30,533 bases of DNA from assembly GCA_045648425.1 (NCBI GenBank), contig JAZRNV010000035.1, positions 1 through 30,533 of the forward strand, written 5' to 3'. The notes below the pieces were generated by a model, which was not told the DNA's origin, did not search any database, and saw nothing but the letters and a program-made list of their open reading frames with translations. The translations under genes and the position numbers were made by a program. Below, piece after piece: positions 22,757 to 29,514 of this stretch (position 1 is its first letter; the number at the start of each line of letters is the position of its first letter). The stretch is from RGIG2206 sp045648425. Its GTDB lineage: Bacteria; Bacillota; Clostridia; Oscillospirales; Acutalibacteraceae.

Positions 22757-24049
22757 TTAAATAATAATATCAATCTTTTCAGTGAGTTTATTGAAATTAA
22801 CTTTTTTAACAATTTCTTTACCGTTATGTTTAATCAATACATCATACTCACCGTAGAATCCTCTGAATGAGCATTCACCATTGTTTAAATCAGTGTTAAA
22901 GCTAGTGTTCCATTCTTCTTTTATAAGCTTTTGAAGAGTAAAATATGATTTTTTACGTTTACAGTTTATGTCCAAAAGACATCCCATACAATCTGATTCA
23001 CCCTTCCAGGTATCGCCATCCTTTAAATTCCAGAAAATTATACCCTTCATTGACGGAATGCTAAACCACAGATGATAAAGCTTATCGAGAATTTCTGCCT
23101 GAAGCTCTTCTCCTTCTTCCCAAGTAAAGCCATTATACACCGTAGGCACTGTAATTTCGGTAATATACATAGGCACACCAAGTGACGACATTCTGTGATA
23201 GGTTTCCATCAAATGGTCAATGTTGTATCTGCCCATCATTAAATCGTTTTTTACACCCTCATCACTCATGAAATGGAACTGAAATCCGATAGAATCAAGG
23301 CGAATTCCCTCTTCTATAAGCGCTTTGTTTTCTAAATAATATTGATCGGCTTTGTCGCCGTAATTTACACCGGTACAATCGTTTCGCTCTAATATTGTAT
23401 TGTTTGAAAACAACTCTGACGCAGTATTCAGTGCCCATTTAACATATTCAAAAGCCGAACCTTCTTGAAGAAGTGGAAAATCAGGCGTTCTTTTTTCTGC
23501 CAAAAGAGACTCATTAACAACATCAAATAAATAAAATTTTCCTTCATATCTTTCTGCAACAACAGCCATATAATTTCTAATTTGTTTTTTGAGCTCTTCC
23601 GGATCGCGTGATGCCCATTTGGGGTGCCAGGAATCGGCCAACAATGGTTGGCCTTTTATCCTGAGCCCATTTTCTTTTGCAAAATTCAGCATATAATCTG
23701 ACGGTGGTCGTCGATAAATATACTCACTATCTGCATTAAAGCGATATACACCCTCTGATGTTTCCATTACACTCCAACAAAATGTTGTTGTAATAAGATT
23801 AAACAAATCAGTAACAGCATCTCTGTATGATTGTTCATTTTCATTCATATCGCCAAGCATAAAAGGTGCAACACCAAAATCAAAGTCATGATTAATTTGT
23901 TTAACTGAAACTTCACAACCGACAGGTTTTCCTTCACTATCCCTTACAGAAAGGTTAAAGTCACCTTTGCGGTATGATTCAATACCACCTTCTATTTGTG
24001 CCTCATATTTGGCGTATAGTTTACGAAAGTTTTCAAGTGCAGTTTTCAT
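22757..24049 (-). CDS. Glycoside hydrolase family 10 protein, cytoplasmic
   Basis: A GH10-type beta-glycosidase (retaining; the family is mostly endo-1,4-beta-xylanases). The 430-residue protein has an N-terminal beta domain (about 25-60, FNLSVRDSEGKPVGCEVSVK and FDFGVAPF) and a TIM barrel with the acid/base Glu180 in FDVVNES, IGFQFHF at 254-260 and the nucleophile Glu298 in MYITEITV, ending with FWNLKDGDTWKG. There is no signal peptide or membrane anchor, so it should act on oligosaccharides imported into the cell. The W-H-x-L-x-W motif usual near the substrate cleft appears as GQPLLADSWHPKWA. The ATG follows AAGGAGAAGG nine bases after the enolase stop, so they form one operon. Substrate specificity is not readable. 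Confidence 0.9.
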   Translation of the reverse strand: MKTALENFRKLYAKYEAQIEGGIESYRKGDFNLSVRDSEGKPVGCEVSVKQINHDFDFGVAPFMLGDMNENEQSYRDAVTDLFNLITTTFCWSVMETSEGVYRFNADSEYIYRRPPSDYMLNFAKENGLRIKGQPLLADSWHPKWASRDPEELKKQIRNYMAVVAERYEGKFYLFDVVNESLLAEKRTPDFPLLQEGSAFEYVKWALNTASELFSNNTILERNDCTGVNYGDKADQYYLENKALIEEGIRLDSIGFQFHFMSDEGVKNDLMMGRYNIDHLMETYHRMSSLGVPMYITEITVPTVYNGFTWEEGEELQAEILDKLYHLWFSIPSMKGIIFWNLKDGDTWKGESDCMGCLLDINCKRKKSYFTLQKLIKEEWNTSFNTDLNNGECSFRGFYGEYDVLIKHNGKEIVKKVNFNKLTEKIDIII

Positions 24050-24058
24050 ACCTTCTCC

Positions 24059-25255
24059 TTAGAACTGGCATCTGGAAAGATGTCTTTGAGTATCAGGGCG
24101 CTCACCGTTTGCTGCTTCAAACTCAATGTTTTTCCAAACGTTGTGGTAATATTCTACCTTCTCTTCATCGAGCTCTACACCAAGACCCGGAGCATCGGGT
24201 ACAAGCATATGACCATTGATATACTTATGCTTTCCGCCCTTAATAACGTCATCCAGTTCGTGATGATAGTGACCGTCAATTGAGTAGTTAATCTGGGGAG
24301 TTGATGCAGCAAGGTGAATATTAACAGCAGTTGAAACACCAATTTCAGCGCCTGCGTGCATACTCATACCAATGTGGAATGCTTCGCAAACTGCAGCGAG
24401 CTTTTTAGTAGCCCAAATTCCACCCCACTTATGAGCATCTGCAAGAATAATATCACAGGCATTTTCTCTTATGCCGACAGGAAGAGTGTCAAAATTAACT
24501 ACGCACATATTTGTTGCAATTGGAATATGTATATCCTTTCTAACCCGTGACATTCCTTCTATTCCCCAGCAAGGATCTTCTAAATATTCGAGCCCTATTT
24601 CGTCAAGCTGCTGAGCATATTTAATAGCGGTTTGAGGACTCCAGCAGCCATTGGGGTCAATGCGGAGCTTAAATTTAGGTCCAAAATGATTGCGAAGAGC
24701 ACGAAGCACCTCGATTTCATGTGCGGGGTCATGTGCGCCTCCTTTAAGCTTTAAACAATCAAAGCCGTGTTCAGCAACTGCCTTTTCGCAGAATTTAATA
24801 ATATCTTCCGGTGTTTTTTCACCGCCAAGGCCTGTTTTTTCATCTTTAAGTCGGAAGAATACATAACCTGAGAACGGTACTTCTTTACGATACATACCAC
24901 CAATCATCTCACAAAGAGGACGATCTGCTTTTTTAGCAATTATATCCCACAGGGCAATCTCAATTCCGGCAATGGCGCTTAATCCAAAATAGCCGTGAAA
25001 ATATGCCTTCATATGAAAGCGTTCGGTTATGGTTTCGATATTAAAAGGATCTTCACCGATGAGCTTTTTAGCCATCTCTTGAATGATTTCTTCAATTCCG
25101 TTATCGCCTCTTGTTTCACCAAGACCGGTGATTCCCTCGTCTGTATAAACCTTAATAAGAGTTCTGGTTGTAGAGTTTCTGTAACCTTGTGACCAAAGTA
25201 TAGGTGCTTCAAAAGGAATGTTGACTCTTATGGTTTCGATTTTTTCAATTCTCAT
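24059..25255 (-). CDS. Enolase-superfamily acid-sugar dehydratase (glucarate dehydratase-like)
   Basis: A 398-residue mandelate racemase/muconate lactonizing-type enzyme. The capping domain (1-125) is followed by a modified TIM barrel with all expected residues: the base pair Lys169/Lys171 in CLKLKGG, metal ligands Asp200 (RIDPNGCW), Glu226 (EYLEDP) and Asn249 (IATNMCVVNFD), then Asp273 (ADAH) and His300 (MHAGAEIGVSTA). KLKGG together with the Asn ligand in ATNMCV is typical of the glucarate dehydratase subgroup, which dehydrates aldarate or aldonate sugars. The exact acid sugar is unknown; glucarate, galactarate or a glucuronate-derived acid are options. AGGAGG precedes the ATG. It is divergent from the AraC regulator and followed by the GH10 gene. 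Confidence 0.9.
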   Translation of the reverse strand: MRIEKIETIRVNIPFEAPILWSQGYRNSTTRTLIKVYTDEGITGLGETRGDNGIEEIIQEMAKKLIGEDPFNIETITERFHMKAYFHGYFGLSAIAGIEIALWDIIAKKADRPLCEMIGGMYRKEVPFSGYVFFRLKDEKTGLGGEKTPEDIIKFCEKAVAEHGFDCLKLKGGAHDPAHEIEVLRALRNHFGPKFKLRIDPNGCWSPQTAIKYAQQLDEIGLEYLEDPCWGIEGMSRVRKDIHIPIATNMCVVNFDTLPVGIRENACDIILADAHKWGGIWATKKLAAVCEAFHIGMSMHAGAEIGVSTAVNIHLAASTPQINYSIDGHYHHELDDVIKGGKHKYINGHMLVPDAPGLGVELDEEKVEYYHNVWKNIEFEAANGERPDTQRHLSRCQF

Positions 25256-25274
25256 ATTACTGCCTCCTAAACAT

Positions 25275-25303
25275 TTGACAATATGGTGTTTTAATTATAT
25301 AAT
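25275..25303 (+). promoter_or_regulatory. Consensus sigma-A promoter for the second araC-type gene
   Basis: TTGACA (25275-25280), a 17-base spacer and TATAAT (25298-25303) are both perfect; the predicted start near 25310 is about 60 bases before the ATG. On the opposite strand a TATAAT (25294-25299) could serve the enolase gene, but the -35 position reads TAATTT. That promoter is weak and probably needs activation. Confidence 0.8.
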
Positions 25304-25369
25304 ATTATTTAATACTAAATTAGATATAATTACAGCATAAAATAACATTATATTAGCACGGGTGATGAT

Positions 25370-26149
25370 ATGGATATTGCATTAAATTTATCTTTGACTG
25401 TTAACAGAGCGCGATTTGCTGAATCAAACAGCTTGTTTAAGGATTGTAATATTTCTGAAGAGCGAACCGTAACGCAATATGAACTTGTTTTGTTTTTAGA
25501 TGACGGCGGCTATTCAGTAATAAACGGAGAAAAATATGCAATAACAAAAGGATCCATCAGACTTCACAAGCCCGACGACATAGTTTATAGCTGTAAATTT
25601 AGTGATATATATACCGTTCATTTTGATTTATTTGATAACGATCTGTTAGATAATATTTCAAGCTTTACATATAATCTTGATTATAATTCTTCTGTTGAAA
25701 TTTTTAAGAAAATAATTGAAGCATATGCAGATGAGAGCACGTTAAAGGTTATTTATAATTTATTTAAGATATTAAATTTGTTGCAAATCAATACTAAAAA
25801 CACCTTATGCACAGATAAAAACATATTATCCGTAAGAAATTATATTGATAATAATTATAAAAAAAAGATTACTCTTTCGGAACTTTCAAAACAGTATTAT
25901 ATTCACCCGGTATATTTGCAAAAGAAATTTAAATCTGTTTTCGGTATTACACCAAACGAGTACATAAAAAAACTAAGAATTAATGAAGCAAAAAAATTAT
26001 TATTAACTACTAATATGTCTATTGAGAGCGTTAGTGAAAGCATCGGTTTTTGTAATACATCATATTTTATAAAAACCTTTTGCAACGTTGTAAATATGAC
26101 TCCTGCTAAATTCAGAATAAGTTCAATAGAAAAATATGATTTTATATAA
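25370..26149 (+). CDS. AraC-family transcriptional regulator, divergent from the enolase-GH10 operon
   Basis: The 259-residue regulator has an N-terminal cupin-like sensor (YELVLFLDDGGYSVINGEKY, SIRLHKPDDIVYSCKFSDIY) and a C-terminal double HTH domain (ITLSELSKQYYIHPVYLQKK, FGITPNEYIKKLRINEAKKL, SIESVSESIGFCNTSYFIKT, MTPAKFR). It is a paralogue of the protein at 9070-9906: both share the LFxDDGGYxVxxGxKY and VYSxK patterns in the sensor half as well as the HTH. Divergence from the dehydratase-GH10 operon suggests that it activates that operon in response to an acid sugar. It ends in a bidirectional terminator shared with the converging amidohydrolase operon. A GGTG ribosome site precedes the ATG. 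Confidence 0.93.
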   Translation: MDIALNLSLTVNRARFAESNSLFKDCNISEERTVTQYELVLFLDDGGYSVINGEKYAITKGSIRLHKPDDIVYSCKFSDIYTVHFDLFDNDLLDNISSFTYNLDYNSSVEIFKKIIEAYADESTLKVIYNLFKILNLLQINTKNTLCTDKNILSVRNYIDNNYKKKITLSELSKQYYIHPVYLQKKFKSVFGITPNEYIKKLRINEAKKLLLTTNMSIESVSESIGFCNTSYFIKTFCNVVNMTPAKFRISSIEKYDFI

Positions 26150-26184
26150 AAAAAACAAGCGTACTTTCGTACGCTTGTTTTTTT
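26149..26184. terminator. Bidirectional terminator between araC-type and amidohydrolase genes
   Basis: A perfect 16-bp stem (26149-26164 with 26169-26184, loop TTTC), A-rich at one end and T-rich at the other, lies between two converging stop codons (TAA at 26147-26149 and the minus-strand stop at 26183-26185). It can end transcription from both sides. Confidence 0.93.
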
Positions 26185-26989
26185 AAAACTTAAAGATTTT
26201 TAGTGCATTTTCAGATAAGATTTTTCTGTTGTCAGAATCGCAAAACCCAAGTTTAAAGAAAGTAGATAACTCTTCTGTTGGCGACCACATAGGATAATCT
26301 GTACCAAAAAGAACTTTGTCTGAGCCGTAACGTTCTATAATTTCTTTTGATTTATCAGGCGAAAGATAGTAAAAGCTAGAAGAGCAGTCAACGTATAAAT
26401 TTGGCTTATCTGCCAACTGCTTTGAAGCTTCTTCCCATATTGACCATCCACCCATATGAGCACCGATAATAGTTAAATTCTTATATATATCCAGTACAGG
26501 AATAAGTCTGTTGGGGTTAGAGTAGTCATACCGATTATCTCCTGTGTGCATTAAAATTGGCAAATTATATTCTTCGCACAGTTCGTAAATTTTTAAACAA
26601 CGATAATCGTCAATTTTAAAGGCCTGAATATCAGGATGAAGTTTAACTCCTTTTAGACCAAGCTCAATCAAATGTTTAACATCATCAGGCAAATGCTCAC
26701 TATCAGGATGAAGTGTGCCTAAACCAATAAGTATATCTTTATTTTTAGAAACCTCATCGGCAATAAATTCATTGATGCTTTTTACCTGCTTTGGTGTTGT
26801 TGCAACCGATTGAACTATAAACATATCAACGCCTGCGCTGCACCCGTTTTTAATTAAGTCTGAAACGGTGCCTCGGCAAGCAGATTTAACATCATAAAAT
26901 CTATCTGTTGCAGGAACAGCTTTATCAACTATCTTTTCGGGATAAATATGGCAGTGTGCATCAATAACCGTATAACCGTTATAAGACAT
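26183..26989 (-). CDS. Amidohydrolase-family TIM-barrel metal hydrolase or decarboxylase
   Basis: A 268-residue protein of the COG2159-type amidohydrolase_2 group, which covers hydrolases, lactonases and non-oxidative decarboxylases. The metal-binding pattern is complete: His12 and His14 in DAHCHIYPE, GVKLHPD at 114-120, His148 in LMHTGD, His178 in GAHMGG and Asp231 in LFGTDYPMW. No signal peptide, so cytoplasmic. It begins 12 bases after the stop of the ligase fusion with GGTGAT as ribosome site and ends in the shared terminator, making it the last gene of that operon. The substrate is unknown; a lactone or carboxylic acid made by the neighbours is the obvious guess, and that is inference. 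Confidence 0.88.
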   Translation of the reverse strand: MSYNGYTVIDAHCHIYPEKIVDKAVPATDRFYDVKSACRGTVSDLIKNGCSAGVDMFIVQSVATTPKQVKSINEFIADEVSKNKDILIGLGTLHPDSEHLPDDVKHLIELGLKGVKLHPDIQAFKIDDYRCLKIYELCEEYNLPILMHTGDNRYDYSNPNRLIPVLDIYKNLTIIGAHMGGWSIWEEASKQLADKPNLYVDCSSSFYYLSPDKSKEIIERYGSDKVLFGTDYPMWSPTEELSTFFKLGFCDSDNRKILSENALKIFKF

Positions 26990-27001
26990 AATATCACCGA
27001 T

Positions 27002-29509
27002 TTACGCTTTCTTGAGGCCTAATTTTTCAACAGCATCCTCACGCATCTTATACTTGAGTATTTTACCTGCGGCATTCATTGGGAATTTATCAACAAAATC
27101 TATGTAACGTGGCACCTTATGTCTTGCCATATGCGCTGTGATGTATTCGCGCATCTCAGCTTCGGTCATAGTTTCGCCATCTTTTAGAATAATGCAGGCC
27201 ATAATTTCTTCGCCGTATTTTTCATCAGGCACACCGATTACCTGTACATCACTAACCTTAGCACAGGTATAAATAAACTCTTCGATTTCTTTGGGATATA
27301 TGTTTTCTCCACCTCGGATGATCATATCCTTCAATCTGCCTGTGATACGATAATTTCCTGCAGCATCACGACAAGCGAGATCACCTGTATGCAGCCAACC
27401 GTCAGCATCAATAGCTTCAGCAGTTGCTTTTGGCATTTTATAATAGCCCTTCATTATATTATAGCCGCGGGCTACAAATTCACCGTTCTCGCCGTCTGCA
27501 CAATCCTCCCCTGTTTCGGGATTTATTATTTTGCATTCTACATTTGCAAAAGCGCTGCCGACAGTTTCTGTACGAACCTCTAAAGAATCAAAATAGCTGC
27601 TCATTGTACAACCGGGACTTGCTTCTGTTTGACCGTACACAGAGACAATCTCTTTCATATTCATAACCTCTGTGGCCTTTTTCATAAGGTCAGCAGGACA
27701 GTTTGAGCCGGCCATTATACCAACGCGAATATGAGAAAAATCAGTTTTAGCAAAATCGGGGTGCTCCATCATAGCAATAAACATTGTGGGAACACCGTTA
27801 AAAGCCGTTATATGCTCGTTGTTAACACATGCCAAAGCAGGTTTTGGAGAAAAGTAAGGCAACGGATACATTGTTGCACCGTGAGTCATTGAAGATGTCA
27901 TTGAAAGCACCATACCAAAGCAATGAAACATGGGAACCTGAATCATCATACGGTCTGCAGTTGATAAATCCATTCTGTCGCCTATATATTTACCATTGTT
28001 GACAACATTATAGTGTGTGAGCATTACACCCTTGGGGAATCCTGTTGTGCCTGATGTGTATTGCATATTGCAAACATCATCTTTGTTTACAGCAGCGGCC
28101 AAACGATAAACCTCTTCAACAGGAACATTTGATGACCTGTTAAAGGCAGATTCCCAAGTTTGACAGCCCTTTTGCTCATATCCAACAGTAATAACATTTC
28201 TGAGGAAAGGCAATCTACGAGCGTGTAAGGTATCGCCTGATTTCATCGAGCCGAGTTCGGGACAAAGCTCTGCGATAATCTCGCCGTATTTGCAATCTTT
28301 TGCGCCCTCAGTCATAACTAAAGTATGAGTATCTGATTGACGCAGCAAATATTCAATTTCGTGGATTTTATATGCCGTATTTACTGTAACAAGAACAGCG
28401 CCGATTTTTACGGTTGCCCAAAATGTTATATACCACTGAGGAACATTCGAAGCCCAAACTGCGACGTGGGTACCTGCTTTTACACCCATATCAATCAATG
28501 CTCTTGCAAAATTATCAACATCATCGCGGAATTCGGAATAGGTGCGCGTATAATCGAGGGTAGTGTATTTAAAGGCGTATTGATCGGGGTATTCTTCAAC
28601 CAGTTTATCCAAAACCTGAGAGAAAGTAAGGTCAATCAAGCGGTCTTTTTCCCAAATAAAACTGCCTGTATGTGCACGATTATAATACAACACCTTTGAG
28701 TTGCGAGAGGTGTCACCAAATTGCTTCATATAGTTTATATATTGTGAAAATACAATCTCTATATCGTCAAGCTCAGGACACCATTCGGGATTCCATACAA
28801 GTGATATAAATCCGTCATAGTTAACCGACCGTAATGCGAGAACCATATCCTCTATGGGCAACTCGCCTTCGCCTACCAGACAATACTCAATACCTGTTTC
28901 GGTTTTAGTTGCATCGGTCAAATGAACGTGACGTACATAAGCACCTAAGTTGTTGATGACCTTCTCAGGAGCTTCACCGGTAGAAAAATATGCAGCAGAA
29001 AAATTCCACAATGCAGCAACATTATCGCAGGCAAAATAATCAAGAGTATCTCTTAAAGTTGCTGAATCTGCAAAAAGTCCTGTTGTTTCAAGCAATATTG
29101 TAACCTTACTGTCTGCAGCACAAGCTATAACTGAATTTATAATGTTTTTCACGTTATCTATGGCTGAATCGGGCTGTTCAGAAGACTCGGCTCTGATTCT
29201 TACATTAGGAATATTGAGATTTGAAGCAATTTCTATGCATTTTTTAATCTCAATCACCGATTCGTTTGCAAGCTTATCATCAGCGATGTTTATAATTGAA
29301 TCAATGCAAGGAAGAGTCAGATTCATTTCATAAAGGCGGCGTAAGGTTGAAGCACAGGCATAACCGTGAAATGCACCGTTCTTTTCACTGAACAAACGAT
29401 TTTCTATATTGTGCAGCTCAATGCCGTCAAAATTTAATTCGTGCGCTATATCACAAAATTCTTCAAAAGAATTATTATGCCAACCTTTTGTTGAAAATGA
29501 TAATTTCAC
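27002..29509 (-). CDS. Fusion: AP2Ec-type TIM barrel + AMP-forming acyl-CoA ligase
   Basis: The 835-residue protein joins two families. Residues 1-265 resemble sugar-phosphate isomerase/epimerase (AP endonuclease 2-like) barrels: KLSFSTKGW, LNFDGIELHN, TILLETTG (Glu141), VRHVHLTDA (194-200), VGEGELPIE and YDGFISLVW. Several usual metal ligands differ: the WDxxH pattern reads WNFSA at 168-172 and the final ISLE reads ISLV at 235-238. Residues about 285-835 are a full acyl-CoA synthetase: YTSGTTGFPKGVM (484-496), VYGQTEASPG (624-633), WLHTGDL (705-711), GRLKDMIIRGGENIYPKEIE (724-743) and the catalytic Lys in MNAAGKILK (811-819). It starts at GTG after GAGGAGG in the tail of the LeuA-like gene, five bases downstream of its stop. 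The ligase should activate a carboxylic acid; which one is unknown. Confidence 0.9.
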   Translation of the reverse strand: MKLSFSTKGWHNNSFEEFCDIAHELNFDGIELHNIENRLFSEKNGAFHGYACASTLRRLYEMNLTLPCIDSIINIADDKLANESVIEIKKCIEIASNLNIPNVRIRAESSEQPDSAIDNVKNIINSVIACAADSKVTILLETTGLFADSATLRDTLDYFACDNVAALWNFSAAYFSTGEAPEKVINNLGAYVRHVHLTDATKTETGIEYCLVGEGELPIEDMVLALRSVNYDGFISLVWNPEWCPELDDIEIVFSQYINYMKQFGDTSRNSKVLYYNRAHTGSFIWEKDRLIDLTFSQVLDKLVEEYPDQYAFKYTTLDYTRTYSEFRDDVDNFARALIDMGVKAGTHVAVWASNVPQWYITFWATVKIGAVLVTVNTAYKIHEIEYLLRQSDTHTLVMTEGAKDCKYGEIIAELCPELGSMKSGDTLHARRLPFLRNVITVGYEQKGCQTWESAFNRSSNVPVEEVYRLAAAVNKDDVCNMQYTSGTTGFPKGVMLTHYNVVNNGKYIGDRMDLSTADRMMIQVPMFHCFGMVLSMTSSMTHGATMYPLPYFSPKPALACVNNEHITAFNGVPTMFIAMMEHPDFAKTDFSHIRVGIMAGSNCPADLMKKATEVMNMKEIVSVYGQTEASPGCTMSSYFDSLEVRTETVGSAFANVECKIINPETGEDCADGENGEFVARGYNIMKGYYKMPKATAEAIDADGWLHTGDLACRDAAGNYRITGRLKDMIIRGGENIYPKEIEEFIYTCAKVSDVQVIGVPDEKYGEEIMACIILKDGETMTEAEMREYITAHMARHKVPRYIDFVDKFPMNAAGKILKYKMREDAVEKLGLKKA

Positions 29510-29514
29510 AGACG

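Noticed and set aside
28337..28699. 120-codon plus-strand ORF opposite the ligase fusion
   Set aside because: It is antisense to conserved ligase coding sequence with no recognisable protein features or promoter.
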